This document shows positions 18,201 through 25,997 of a DNA stretch of 64,000 bases, one piece after another. A program made the position numbers and the translations under genes. Numbering within the stretch: position 1 is the first letter of the stretch; every line of letters begins with the position of its first letter. Source of the stretch: Bradyrhizobium sp. CB1015 (lineage in GTDB: Bacteria; Pseudomonadota; Alphaproteobacteria; Rhizobiales; Xanthobacteraceae). The stretch lies in the NCBI RefSeq assembly GCF_025200925.1, contig NZ_CP104174.1, positions 5,580,001 to 5,644,000 of the forward strand, given 5' to 3'. The notes beneath the pieces are model-generated. The model saw only the letters and a program-made list of their open reading frames with translations, ran no database searches and was not told the origin of the DNA.

Positions 18201-19084
18201 CGCGCCTCGACAAAAACGTCTCTGTGGGTGAGCGCCGGCTTCTCGTCGGATTTCGCAATGATGACATGACGGAGAATAGCTCGCTTCCAGGGCTCATATT
18301 CGGCATGCTCCACCGCTGGGCCGATGCTGTCATCATCCGGAAGCATCGCGTTCGCCTCCGACGCCTTGAGTTCGTCCGCAATGGCGACCGCCAGGAGAGC
18401 GAGCGAGAGCATTCCGAACCCGGACGGGCGTTGTAGCAATGCGAGGGTAGCGAGCACCGTCCTGTTGGTTATTTCAAGCTTCTGAAATATGTTGTGCAGG
18501 TGTACTTTAACGGTCCCGTTGGAAACGTTTAGCTGGTGCGCGATCTCCTTGTTCGACATTCCTTCCGACACCAGCCGCACAATTTGACGTTCGCGCGGCG
18601 TCAATAGCTCCAGCCGGTTCTCAATTTTGCCGCTGTCGGCTTCCTTGGCGGTTGGCGAGAGCTCGGACTGGTCCAAAAACACGCTACGCTTCGTCATCAG
18701 CCGCAGTGATCGCAGCACAGCGTCCGGTGCGGCAAACTTCGCGATTGCATCACACGCGCCGGCAGCGATGGCCAAGGCTAGATCGTGGTCGGTGTCGGAA
18801 TCGGTAAAGAACACCAGGCGCGTGGGCAGGCCCTCAGTTTTCGCAATGGCGAGGATCTCGGATGCCGTCAGATCTGGCAGGGTGTCGGCAAGAAGTGCAA
18901 TGTCGGGTGTCAAACTCCGAATCGCTTGGATGCAGCTTGTCCCGTCGCTGCACGACGCGACAACGTCGAAGTCCGGCTGTGCCCCGAGTACTGACTTAAG
19001 CCCCTGTAGAACGATCGGCTGTCGGTCTACGATCACAAGCCGGGTGCGCTTGAATATCCCTTCCTTCGCAGACGTGTCTAACAT
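15212..19084 (-). CDS. Receiver/LuxR-HTH regulator fused to a long adhesin-like repeat region
   Basis: 1290 residues from ATG 19084, which follows GAGGCAGGG; ATG 19123 and an open frame to 19273 are weaker starts. Residues 10-130 form a CheY-like receiver. The phosphoacceptor position seems altered: DIALLADTLPD puts Ala where Asp is expected, with an Asp one residue later, and the acidic pair reads DR. A LuxR HTH follows (LTPRERQIVRLVSEGMSNKE). The remaining thousand residues resemble the conserved part of large secreted VCBS/adhesin proteins, for example INLAAFGALAWLHMTAASKS and DHVLDIGNRDLLEIHL, then a long hydrophilic Ala/Gly/Asp/Glu region with four 54-residue repeats. No signal peptide is visible. 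Combining a DNA-binding module with an adhesin-like tail is very unusual and its role is unknown. Confidence 0.8.
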   Translation of the reverse strand: MLDTSAKEGIFKRTRLVIVDRQPIVLQGLKSVLGAQPDFDVVASCSDGTSCIQAIRSLTPDIALLADTLPDLTASEILAIAKTEGLPTRLVFFTDSDTDHDLALAIAAGACDAIAKFAAPDAVLRSLRLMTKRSVFLDQSELSPTAKEADSGKIENRLELLTPRERQIVRLVSEGMSNKEIAHQLNVSNGTVKVHLHNIFQKLEITNRTVLATLALLQRPSGFGMLSLALLAVAIADELKASEANAMLPDDDSIGPAVEHAEYEPWKRAILRHVIIAKSDEKPALTHRDVFVEARQISIAASAMEALRSAEQSAGSKSKDYSSVGSSTRDLATPYVRGMNDAQIGGDPTAENLFSRLTPNPTLIHAGYGTFATLTGALIYALNDPHLALLSHEPAKVSLDSFVDITGDNAATKLAAITNADDNHVENSVRGFLAHDSRLASAFVTTENESVAGQGTRGHISDGTDAGIGGYSRDQLMDGNVAESVVHRFPTDSNSTFSGSVFNFASGPSRINLAAFGALAWLHMTAASKSIPPHTVAWIFDSASNETIVYVNATDHVLDIGNRDLLEIHLRGIVSIAESDFFGQPTGAAAAVTLEQLEDTLTSLTATETVLSTDSADTIIGTSESALGTAGVWDILADVGWRTEFAPARTTDESADGGSAHVPPIVLVHAATATAVESSTSKSQRIDAGTGPGIAAAGSASGGNSQHVLEPWPAKEAGPEQTEAGFMPGSDVGDENGHQSTASDPPGRSAKTAETDRVEHGRPVNPTSTKAPEAAEFDESSLATADRGDREGQHAPEQMSARAAGRDVAELKSIPGNRAGNDNAHDSLASEGSSGPAKAAEPGGLDHSNLHASERGSATAARDVAEVKPGNRAGNDNAHDSPASEGSPGPAKTAEPGGLDHSNLHASERGAATAARDVAEVKPGNRAGNDNAHDSPASEGSSGPAKTAEPGGLDHSNLHASERGSATAARDVAEVKPGNHAGNDNAHDSPASDGSSGPAKTVEPGGLDHSNLHASERGSATAATETAEAKAVPGNGVGNDNEHHSWTPADTPGSATMAEPSGVEHSNKWGHLTSAHGPEADESVATAGSADRGSTQHAAEPEPAKAGATTELGETDFIFGNGVGDGANHRAPDASASTAATTAKLADLHHGNSEHNFPSSPADVSAATEIAESSTARGDSAGNGNSQQATQPAAIELAAAQPAKSAFETGGADQERVFRFDSDATPFTLVAAVEPREVHIPLDPNVQHGQATTPDILVTILPNALDEHAANHGNNGPHHATGLAPHDWLI
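15990..16650 (-). repeat. Four 162-bp in-frame tandem repeats
   Basis: The landmark CCCTCGCTCCGACG-like sequence recurs at 16031, 16193, 16355 and 16517, a constant 162-base period. Each unit encodes 54 residues containing AGNDNAHDSPAS and GLDHSNLHASERG. Copies differ by only a few bases, so the expansion is recent. Weaker, diverged units flank the array on both sides. The period is a multiple of three, so copy-number change keeps the frame. Confidence 0.92.
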
Positions 19085-19727
19085 GGACCCTGCCTCGACC
19101 CGGCCGTCTATGTCCTTCGGCATATAGCCGAGGCCGAGTGAGGACATTAAAATACAACTAATGGAATAAAGAAACAATTTTAATTGGTTAATACTTAAAA
19201 ATCGCAAGTTTGACGTGCAAATGTGCTCATTTGCAGAAATGGGTTCATTTGCCGAACAGTGCAGCGACACCAAGCCGTACGGCTTGGCTTCGAGTGGGCA
19301 TTCGAACGCGTCACGGCCGTCATTCTATCAGCGTTAATACCGGCGGCCAGAACACCATCTTCGAAGTTGTTCGCTCCTCACGCGAGATTTTCAGAGCACG
19401 CTCGCGATCCGCACCTGGCGCTCACTACTCGCAGCCGAACAACTGTTCGGAGAATGATCGTTGGCTGAGATGCTGTTCAGCCCACGCGCAGGCTGCCATC
19501 GGCGAGTTGACGGGATTAATTGAGTGTCCGCTGTCCTGCATTAGCGCAAGTTGGAATCACAAGCACAAGCACAAGCACAGGCTCTCCGTGACCAGCGCAT
19601 GCACGGCGTTCGGCGCAGGAACGATATCTGTAGTTGCCAGTTAACTGCTGTTGAGCTGCACGCAGGAGAGCAGCTCGACAATCCGGCATGAGTTCTCGCG
19701 CCGGGCATCCGTCGGGGGGTTAATCCC
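19085..19727. other. Intergenic region with an AT-rich promoter island and a hexanucleotide repeat
   Basis: Bases 19139-19205 are strongly AT-rich and sit just upstream of the receiver/LuxR fusion gene, so they probably hold its promoter. Around 19557-19581 the hexamer CACAAG is repeated about four times without an obvious gene. No supported coding region was found in this gap. Confidence 0.5.
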
Positions 19728-20519
19728 ATGATGGACCACGCGACCAGAGTTGGTAACCGGTTGTTAGCAGCGTTGCCGCCAGCGGATTTTGCTTTGCTTG
19801 CGCCTCATCTACGGAAGATCGTGATCGAGCGCGATTCGGTGCTCGTCCGATCGGGCGATCGGATCGAACATCTTTTCTTCCCCCTGAGCGGTGCGATAGC
19901 CACTATCATGGAGCTGCCGAACGGGCAGACGGTCGCCACGACGATAGTCGGCCACGAGGGGGCTGTGGGTCTGACGACAGCGCTTGGCGCATCCCACTCG
20001 CCCGTGACGGCCGTTGTTCGCATCTCGGGGGCCGCGCTGCAGATCTCGCCCGCACAATTCCTGACAGCGCAACATTGCAGCCCCCCCATTGGAGCCATGG
20101 TGCAGGTCTTCACGAGATCGTTGTTGACGCAACTCCAGCACGTGGCGGCCTGCAACGCATTACATTCCGTCGAAGCCCGCCTGGCGCGCTGGCTGCTTCA
20201 CATTCACGATCGGGCAAATGGCAGCGATCTCCTCCCGCTGACCCAGGAGACGTTGTCGGAATTGCTGGGCGTCCGCCGCACCACCGTCACACATGTCGTG
20301 AGCACGATGCGGGCTTCAAGAGCACTAAAATCCAATCGACGTGGCCAGCTTGAGATCGATCGGCCGCGGCTCGAAGCCGTAGCATGCGAGTGTTACAAGG
20401 TCCTGACCCGCAGAATCGATCGGATAGTCTCCCACGGCACGGTTGGGCTCGTTCATAAGCCTCCAGCGCGGAGCGCCTCCCGCTCACCTGGCAGCCGAAT
20501 AGCCGGGACAGGCTCTTAG
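19728..20519 (+). CDS. Crp/Fnr-family transcriptional regulator
   Basis: 263 residues from ATG 19728, preceded by GGGGGG at suitable spacing. Residues 15-115 form a cyclic-nucleotide-binding-like beta roll (SGDRIEHLFFPLSGAIATI; NGQTVATTIVGHEGAVGL). Residues 165-215 form a winged helix-turn-helix (LTQETLSELLGVRRTTVTHV). No cysteines for an iron-sulfur cluster are seen at the N-terminus, so it is not a classical Fnr/FixK oxygen sensor. This arrangement is common in rhizobia as a stand-alone stress regulator. It is divergent from the big LuxR fusion gene, with about 640 bases between. The C-terminal 40 residues are Arg/Ser/Pro-rich and probably disordered. Confidence 0.9.
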   Translation: MMDHATRVGNRLLAALPPADFALLAPHLRKIVIERDSVLVRSGDRIEHLFFPLSGAIATIMELPNGQTVATTIVGHEGAVGLTTALGASHSPVTAVVRISGAALQISPAQFLTAQHCSPPIGAMVQVFTRSLLTQLQHVAACNALHSVEARLARWLLHIHDRANGSDLLPLTQETLSELLGVRRTTVTHVVSTMRASRALKSNRRGQLEIDRPRLEAVACECYKVLTRRIDRIVSHGTVGLVHKPPARSASRSPGSRIAGTGS

Positions 20520-20686
20520 AACCGGTTCGTTTTCGCGAACCACCGCATATTCCCTCGCCATTCTGCAAAAAGTGCGCGAGGCTCGGCGCTGCAAACGCTC
20601 AATCCTGCGTGGAAGCGAGTTCAAGATTTTTTTGCGGCCTTGCCGCCGATTCCCCGGCCGCAGCGAACCATGGACGAAAAGTCCCG

Positions 20687-20959
20687 TCATCCATTCGCCT
20701 TGGGATGCTCGTCACAACAGCCCGACTTCTTGCGAATAAGCAGCACGGGCATGAGCTTTGCCCGTGCGAAGCTGGAACGCCCACTCACGGTCCGAGCTCG
20801 GTGATAGGCGCCGCCCGCCCTGCGCAGCTTGCGCTGAAGATATTCCTCTCGGCCTACCCGCTCTCTGAGCTTCTCAAGTTCCGCGAGCTGTGCGACCAGC
20901 GCCTCGAGACGTTCTCGAAGCAGCGCCGCAGGACTCTCCGCTCGAACGCGGCTATTCAT
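20687..20959 (-). CDS. Small hypothetical protein with N-terminal coiled coil
   Basis: 90 residues from ATG 20959, preceded by AGGGGG. Residues 8-45 form an amphipathic, leucine-rich helix (ALLRERLEALVAQLAELE) likely to be a coiled coil. The C-terminal half is basic and carries no recognisable motif. The helix resembles that of the 59-residue protein at 23522-23701, so the two may be paralogs. No function can be assigned. The region between 20520 and 20686 shows nothing else convincing. Confidence 0.45.
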   Translation of the reverse strand: MNSRVRAESPAALLRERLEALVAQLAELEKLRERVGREEYLQRKLRRAGGAYHRARTVSGRSSFARAKLMPVLLIRKKSGCCDEHPKANG

Positions 20960-21168
20960 GACACGCCCCCTGATCGAGGTCTTGAGAAGAAGTCGGGAAA
21001 GCTATGCAATCCAGTACAATCGCACTAACATTTGGCAATGTTTGCACCGCAAAACGCACTGCGGCGGTGCAACAAGGGATGACTCGGCCGGACGTTTAGC
21101 ATGGGAGAAAGGTCCAGCCCTGCCAAACCACACGGCGCTGCAGGCGCACGCATGGGCTGAGAAGACTG

Positions 21169-21660
21169 CTATCGGCTGGATTCGGCTGCACTCGAAATCC
21201 TCGTGTTAGCTCCCGGACATTCAGCCTTGCGCTTTTCCTCGTCTTCTTCTGCGCAATCGAGCCCACCATCTGCGTTTGGAAGTCCAGAGCCGCCGCCAGT
21301 TGCGAAAGGCCCCTTCGCACTGCCTCCGCCACCACCAGACCCGCCACTAGGGCCACCGCCGGCTGCCCCTCCGGCGCGAGATGATGCAGCAGAGCGACCG
21401 CCAGGGGCTCCCCCGCCGCCCCCTGACGACCCGCCGCTGGAGCTCCCCGGCCCTGATACGGACGACCGGTCGTTATCGAAGAACGACTGCCTCCCGTCCT
21501 TCTGCGTCACCCCATGCAGCCCCCCCGAGCCTGCAATGGCTCTTGAGGTCAGCGAAGTGGATAGAAGCAGAGTCATCACGGGGGGTGTCACGGCCGCAAA
21601 TCTTCCGCAGGTTTTCAAAAACGCTCGCCGGTCGTCATCTTCGTTACCGTCCCGGGTCAC
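21169..21660 (-). CDS. Glycine-rich exported protein with Tat-like signal
   Basis: 163 residues from GTG 21660, which follows GAGGAG; the longer open frame to 21954 is not supported. The start reads TRDGNEDDDRRAFLKTCGRF, where DRRAFLK fits the twin-arginine motif. A hydrophobic stretch follows (AAVTPPVMTLLLSTSLTS), ending AIAGSGG, a plausible cleavage site. The remainder is Gly/Ser-rich low-complexity sequence. The signal region is nearly identical to that of the 73-residue protein at 24219-24440. It is probably a small secreted or envelope protein of unknown role. A strong AT-rich island at 21675-21735 lies directly upstream. Confidence 0.65.
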   Translation of the reverse strand: MTRDGNEDDDRRAFLKTCGRFAAVTPPVMTLLLSTSLTSRAIAGSGGLHGVTQKDGRQSFFDNDRSSVSGPGSSSGGSSGGGGGAPGGRSAASSRAGGAAGGGPSGGSGGGGGSAKGPFATGGGSGLPNADGGLDCAEEDEEKRKAECPGANTRISSAAESSR

Positions 21661-21919
21661 AACACGCTCTCCTCGGTTTAAAATTTTATTTACGGTATTA
21701 TATATTAAATGTACTTTCAACCGATAATTTTCTTTATGTGGCTGACGTTGTTTAACGTGCGCCGTCAGCTGATCGTCGGCAATTTCCGTGCTCGTTCTTG
21801 CACTTCCTGGCGCACTCCTGCCTTCCAGGTCCGTTTCGGAGTTGCGCTCGCCATTTAATACGATTAATTTGTGTTTAACGGAGGTCGAGCGCAGGGCTCG
21901 ATTGCAACGGATCATTACG

Positions 21920-22171
21920 ATGCCACTGCAATTCCACCGGTCCGTCCGGGACATGGAGATCTGGAGCGCGACCAGCGAGGGCTTCTCGTTCGTGATCAGC
22001 TTCGAAAGCCCCAGAGGCCCCGGCTTTCATGGCCGGTCCGGCTATATGGCGAGTTGGCGTCCGCTCCACAAAAACCAGGCCGCAATCAAGATTGGCGGTT
22101 CGCCCTTTCGAACGTTAGCCGAGGCCGAAGGGGCCTGCAGCGACATGGCTGGGCATCTGGCGCCACGATAA
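21920..22171 (+). CDS. Small conserved-looking hypothetical protein
   Basis: 83 residues from ATG 21920. The sequence is compact and globular in composition (RDMEIWSATSEGFSFVISFE; HGRSGYMASWRP; AIKIGGSPFRTLAEAEGAC), with regular aromatic and hydrophobic spacing unlike a chance frame. I recall similar short proteins in Bradyrhizobium but no named domain. A longer frame from 21788 is available, but the shorter start fits the protein-like part better. The ribosome binding site is weak. It runs divergently from the Tat-type gene upstream. Confidence 0.5.
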   Translation: MPLQFHRSVRDMEIWSATSEGFSFVISFESPRGPGFHGRSGYMASWRPLHKNQAAIKIGGSPFRTLAEAEGACSDMAGHLAPR

Positions 22172-22209
22172 CCCCCCGTGCACGCTCCGGAAGGAGCCAG
22201 ACGCTCCGG

Positions 22210-22899
22210 TCATTTCACGCCCGCCGGATCCTGACGCAACAGATCAGGGAGATCCATCTCACGTGACGCGGCATGCAACTCGTTTCGCGAAATCGCCAAT
22301 GCCGCAAGAACCGTGCGATTGCTGATGTCCAACTTTTGGAAGATATGATGAAGGTGGACCTTGATCGTACCGTCGGCAAGGTTCAACCGACGTCCAATCT
22401 CCTTGTTCGAAAGACCCTCCGACACGAGCCGCATGATTTGCCGCTCCCGGTCTGTCAGTTGTGCCAGGGGCTTCTCATCGGGGCGGGCCTCATCGTTGGC
22501 TGGCCCGGCGCTCGGCGAGGCCGCTGCTTGGCCCTGGGCGGCTTTCCGCAGGGTTGAGACCAGCATCTCGGCATCAGAATCCTTCGAGAGGACGATGCAG
22601 GCGCCGTCCAAGGCCAGCCTCTGCAACTCACAATCGGCCGCGACACCGGCGAAGAAGACCACCACGGGACTGGGGCCTGCAGCGTTTGCAGGAGCAAGGA
22701 TCTGCTGCCGGCTGACATCGGGCAGTGCAGCATCGACAAGCGCGACGTCCGGCACAAGAAATCGGATTGCCTCATTGCAGCTTGCACCATCGCTGCAGGA
22801 TGCAACGATCGTAAAATCACGCTGCGTCGCAAGAACGCTCCTGATCCCTTGCAAGACGATCGGATGTCGGTCCGCGATGACAATTCTGGTGCGATGCAT
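22210..22899 (-). CDS. Response regulator, receiver plus LuxR/FixJ HTH
   Basis: 229 residues from ATG 22899, preceded by AGGGGA; the frame continues to 23067 without support. The receiver (residues 4-118) keeps the phosphoacceptor Asp in DVALVDAALPD, although the acidic pair is DR (IADRHPIVLQG). The HTH (residues 150-215) reads LTDRERQIMRLVSEGLSNKE, then a KVHLHHIFQKLDISNRT-type recognition part. It is a clear paralog of the N-terminal part of the 1290-residue fusion protein and shows what that protein looks like without the tail. No histidine kinase gene is adjacent, so its partner is unknown. Confidence 0.88.
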   Translation of the reverse strand: MHRTRIVIADRHPIVLQGIRSVLATQRDFTIVASCSDGASCNEAIRFLVPDVALVDAALPDVSRQQILAPANAAGPSPVVVFFAGVAADCELQRLALDGACIVLSKDSDAEMLVSTLRKAAQGQAAASPSAGPANDEARPDEKPLAQLTDRERQIMRLVSEGLSNKEIGRRLNLADGTIKVHLHHIFQKLDISNRTVLAALAISRNELHAASREMDLPDLLRQDPAGVK

Positions 22900-22929
22900 G
22901 CTTCCCCTGCCTATCGCTAACAACCCCCC

Positions 22930-23463
22930 GTGCAGCCGTTTAATCCAACAATTTCTTCGAAACGCGGGGATACCAGTCCGCTCGGCCAGAAGACCGCTCC
23001 AAATCTTGGACGGCCCAACATTCGGCGACTGCACCAAGGTAACTTGACCGGCAAATATGCGCAGCACCGTAAGAATGCGGTGCTCAAAATTAAGGCTGCA
23101 AGCTCCTCGACGAAAGGCAGCGTTCCTTCGACAACGCCTGATAGATTAACCCAGCAAATTCCCTCAGAGAATGTCATCGGCGAACAGATCGGCTTGCTGT
23201 GTTATGATGGTCAACATCCAATTAACTTCGTTGGCACCGTTATTACCAACGATATATTGGGCCATTCACGATTCAAATCTAACATTCGACGAAGTTTCGA
23301 CGAATGCGGGACCGTTCAAAAAACCGCGCTTCTGAAGGGAGAAAAAGTAATACTATTCATCAAGGCGAAGCTGGGCAATGAAGCAGGAAAATGGCTGCAT
23401 CGCGCGGCCAGTGTAGCAACGATGAAAACCGGTCACCCCGAATTGGAGCTGCATATTCGTTAA
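22930..23463 (+). CDS. Hypothetical protein, weakly supported
   Basis: An open frame of 177 residues with lower GC than its neighbours. The C-terminal half looks protein-like (GLLCYDGQHPINFVGTVITN; KGEKVILFIKAKLGNEAGKW). The N-terminal third, rich in Ser/Thr/Pro, may be untranslated. No good ribosome binding site precedes the ATG. The upstream part overlaps the probable promoter region of the divergent response regulator. No family is recognised. Confidence 0.3.
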   Translation: MQPFNPTISSKRGDTSPLGQKTAPNLGRPNIRRLHQGNLTGKYAQHRKNAVLKIKAASSSTKGSVPSTTPDRLTQQIPSENVIGEQIGLLCYDGQHPINFVGTVITNDILGHSRFKSNIRRSFDECGTVQKTALLKGEKVILFIKAKLGNEAGKWLHRAASVATMKTGHPELELHIR

Positions 23464-23521
23464 TTCAGCAACTTCAACGAGCGGTCATGGAGGGCATCGT
23501 TGGCAATGAGTAGGTGGTCAC

Positions 23522-23701
23522 ATGTATTCTTCAGCAGTTTTGCGTCAAACTCATCAGGCTCTCATCGTTCAATTCACTGAATTGCAGAACTTGCGTAGCC
23601 GCGTGTTGAAGGCCGAGCAGCGATTGCTTGCGCTGAGGCGAGGAGCCCGGGCGCGGGGGACGAAGCGGCCGCTCGTTCGGAGGCACGGGCCCGGCCGGTA
23701 A
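23522..23701 (+). CDS. 59-residue coiled-coil protein
   Basis: ATG 23522 follows AGGTGG at ideal spacing. The product begins MYSSAVLRQTHQALIVQ and continues as a leucine-rich amphipathic helix (LQNLRSRVLKAEQRLLAL), then a short Arg-rich tail. The helix resembles that of the 90-residue protein at 20687-20959. Both genes lie near a Tat-type glycine-rich gene, so a small gene set may have been duplicated. Function unknown. Confidence 0.5.
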   Translation: MYSSAVLRQTHQALIVQFTELQNLRSRVLKAEQRLLALRRGARARGTKRPLVRRHGPGR

Positions 23702-23820
23702 CTCCGACCACTGCGTTCCACACTGGCGCAGCGGCACGAGTGGATCGCGCTTGCCGGACCCCGCTTTGACCTGATAATCCCCCTCCTGTTTCGGTTCGGA
23801 AGGTAGTGGGGACGACTTCC

Positions 23821-24165
23821 ATGGAGAACGACGACTGGGCATCCATGACCACAGCCGAGCTGTGGCGACTCTACGATGAAGTCACCGCTGTTCTTAGTCG
23901 CAGGATGACTGCGGAAAAGGCCAAGCTCGAAGAGCGGCTTCGCAAGATCGAGGGGACGGCCGCTCCGGCCCAGAACGAGGAACGTCCTCGCCGCCCCTAC
24001 CCACCTGTGCTGCCGAAATACCAGAACCCGAAGAATCCGTCCGAAACTTGGTCCGGTCGCGGTAAGCAGCCCCGATGGCTGAAAGCCCAGCTTCGAGCCG
24101 GCAAGAAACTGAACGATCTATTGATCGATCGCTCGTCCGCGCAAAGGCGCCGCCGGACCGGCTGA
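23821..24165 (+). CDS. H-NS/HvrA-family DNA-binding protein
   Basis: 114 residues from ATG 23821; ATG 23806 is an alternative. The N-terminal half (residues 8-45) is an oligomerisation coiled coil (LWRLYDEVTAVLSRRMTAEK). The C-terminus has the family DNA-binding loop: KYQNPKNPSETWSGRGKQPR followed by WLKAQLRAGKKLNDLLI. Proteins of this family bind AT-rich DNA and silence or modulate horizontally acquired and surface genes. In this window many surface-related genes have AT-rich upstream islands, which would be suitable targets; that link is inference. It is probably monocistronic. Confidence 0.93.
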   Translation: MENDDWASMTTAELWRLYDEVTAVLSRRMTAEKAKLEERLRKIEGTAAPAQNEERPRRPYPPVLPKYQNPKNPSETWSGRGKQPRWLKAQLRAGKKLNDLLIDRSSAQRRRRTG

Positions 24166-24218
24166 CCTCCGGCCCCACCGGCGGCCTACATGGCCGCAGC
24201 TGCCCGTTGGACCGGATC

Positions 24219-24440
24219 TTACCGATCGCGATCCTCTTTCCCGTTAGGACTGCCATCTCGGCCGCCATTGCCGAAGCCATTGTTGCCATGCACAATGTGA
24301 CCGCCCGAGCCGGCTATCGCGGCAGACGTCAGCGAGGTGGAGAGCAACAGCGTCACAGTCGGAGGGGTAACGGCGGCAAATCTTCCGCAGTTTTTCAGGA
24401 ATTCGCGACGATCGTCGCCTTCTGCGTCGAGTTGGGTCAT
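24219..24440 (-). CDS. Small Tat-signal protein, paralog of the 21169 gene
   Basis: 73 residues from ATG 24440; a TTG at 24458 would add six residues. The sequence MTQLDAEGDDRREFLKNCGR carries the twin-arginine pattern RREFLK. A hydrophobic segment (AAVTPPTVTLLLSTSLTSAA) and IAGSGG follow, as in the protein at 21169-21660. The tail is short, Gly/Asn-rich (HGNNGFGNGGRDGS). The near identity of the signal regions and different tail lengths indicate duplication with tail expansion or loss. An AT-rich island at 24477-24530 precedes it. Confidence 0.62.
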   Translation of the reverse strand: MTQLDAEGDDRREFLKNCGRFAAVTPPTVTLLLSTSLTSAAIAGSGGHIVHGNNGFGNGGRDGSPNGKEDRDR

Positions 24441-24581
24441 CGGCTCGTCCTGCTCCAATCCAGCCCGCCTGAACTTAGACCTCTATTATTGCACCTCAAG
24501 TTAAATATGTTAGTTCAACTATTTTAATTGCCGCCCTCCGCATCGGTCCACGCCACCCACCAAGCGGCCACAAGCGCGGTC

Positions 24582-25997
24582 GTGTCCCCGGTGATGGTGT
24601 AGCTCGGTAGAGCAAAGCCGTCCGCACGCGCGCCCTCCCATGGCGCCGTAGCGGGCGGGCGGCTTTGCGGTGGTCACCGGCAGTTCGCCGGTAGGGTCGG
24701 GTTGCTGACACCAACCTGATTCGAGGAACCACCGATGACCGATGAGATGATGAACCTCCGCACGCTCGTGGAGAAGACCCCTGATGCGGATCTGCTGCGC
24801 GAGATGATCGGCTTTGCTGCCCAGCGCCTGATGGAGCTGGAAGTGGAAGGCCAGACCGGGGCCGCCTACGGCGAGAAGAACCCCGAGCGTCTGGCGCAGC
24901 GCAACGGCTACCGCGACCGGACCTGGGAGACCCGCGCCGGCACGGTCGAGCTGCGCATTCCCAAGCTGCGCAAAGGCTCCTACTTCCCCGGCTTTCTGGA
25001 GCCGCGCCGGATGGCCGAGAAGGCGCTCACCGCCGTGGTGCAGGAAGCTTATGTGCAGGGCGTCTCGACCCGCTCCGTCGACGATCTGGTGCAGGCGATG
25101 GGCATGAGCGGCATCTCCAAGAGCCAGGTCTCGCGGCTGTGCGCGGAGATCGATGACAAGGTGAAGGCGTTCCTCGCTCGCCCGATCGAGGGCGATTGGC
25201 CCTATCTGTGGATCGACGCCACCTACGTGAAGGTGCGCCAGCAGGGGCGCATCGTGTCGGTCGCGGTGATCGTCGCGGTCGGCGTCAACAGCGATGGCCG
25301 GCGCGAAGTTCTCGGCATGGACATTGGTCCCTCGGAGGCCGAGACATTCTGGACGGCGTTCCTGCGCAAGCTCGCCCGCCGCGGCCTGCGCGGCGTCAAG
25401 CTGGTCGTCTCCGACGCCCACGAGGGCATCAAGGCGACCGTCGCCAAGGTGCTCAACGCCAGTTGGCAGCGTTGCCGCGTGCACTTCATGCGCAACGCGC
25501 TGGCCCATGCCGGCAAAAGTGGACGGCGTGTCGTCTCCGCCTTCATCGCCACTGCGTTTGCCCAGGACGATGCCGAGGCCGCACGAGCGCAATGGCGGAA
25601 GGTCGCCGATCAGCTCCGCCCCAAGCTACCCAAGCTCGCCGGCTTCCTCGACGAGGCCGAGACCGATGTGCTGGCCTACATGACGTTCCCGCCGCAGCAC
25701 CGCACCAAGCTGCACTCGACCAACCCGATCGAGCGCCTCAACGGCGAGATCAAGCGCCGGACCGAGGTCGTCGGCATCTTCCCCAATGAGGACGCTATCG
25801 TCCGCCTCATCGGCGCGATCCTGCTCGAACAGAATGATGAATGGGCCGTCCAGCGCGCCCGTTACATGACCCTGGAAACCATCGCGCCGTTGAGCGATGA
25901 TCCAACCGTCAGCCTCCCGGCTATCGCCAGCTGACCAGTCCGGCTCTTGCCGGCGAACGCGGTGTCCCACCGCCAGTTACACCACGCTCAGGGACAC
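24582..25997 (+). mobile_element. IS256-family insertion sequence
   Basis: Imperfect terminal inverted repeats are visible: GTGTCCCCGGTGATGGTGTA at the left end and, read inward from the right end, GTGTCCCTGAGCGTGGTGTA. They enclose one transposase gene. The eight bases outside each end do not match, so no target duplication remains. This suggests a rearrangement after insertion or slightly different true ends. Confidence 0.8.
24735..25934 (+). CDS. IS256-family (Mutator-type) transposase
   Basis: 399 residues, full length for the family and uninterrupted, so potentially active. The DDE catalytic residues lie in [10 protein letters not shown] (first Asp), [11 protein letters not shown] (second Asp) and [13 protein letters not shown] (Glu). 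The family C/H region ([13 protein letters not shown]) sits between the second Asp and the Glu. The ATG follows GAGGAACCACCG. A decayed relative lies on the opposite strand at 49100-49660, so this group of elements has been active here more than once. Confidence 0.95.
   Translation: MTDEMMNLRTLVEKTPDADLLREMIGFAAQRLMELEVEGQTGAAYGEKNPERLAQRNGYRDRTWETRAGTVELRIPKLRKGSYFPGFLEPRRMAEKALTAVVQEAYVQGVSTRSVDDLVQAMGMSGISKSQVSRLCAEIDDKVKAFLARPIEGDWPYLWIDATYVKVRQQGRIVSVAVIVAVGVNSDGRREVLGMDIGPSEAETFWTAFLRKLARRGLRGVKLVVSDAHEGIKATVAKVLNASWQRCRVHFMRNALAHAGKSGRRVVSAFIATAFAQDDAEAARAQWRKVADQLRPKLPKLAGFLDEAETDVLAYMTFPPQHRTKLHSTNPIERLNGEIKRRTEVVGIFPNEDAIVRLIGAILLEQNDEWAVQRARYMTLETIAPLSDDPTVSLPAIAS

Noticed and set aside
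21203..21727. Pro-rich 174-codon plus-strand frame
   Set aside because: Exact antisense of the Gly-rich tail of the Tat-signal protein.
23531..23852. 103-codon and 92-codon minus-strand frames
   Set aside because: They overlap the plus-strand 59-codon gene with a better ribosome binding site and have Pro/Arg-rich shadow composition.
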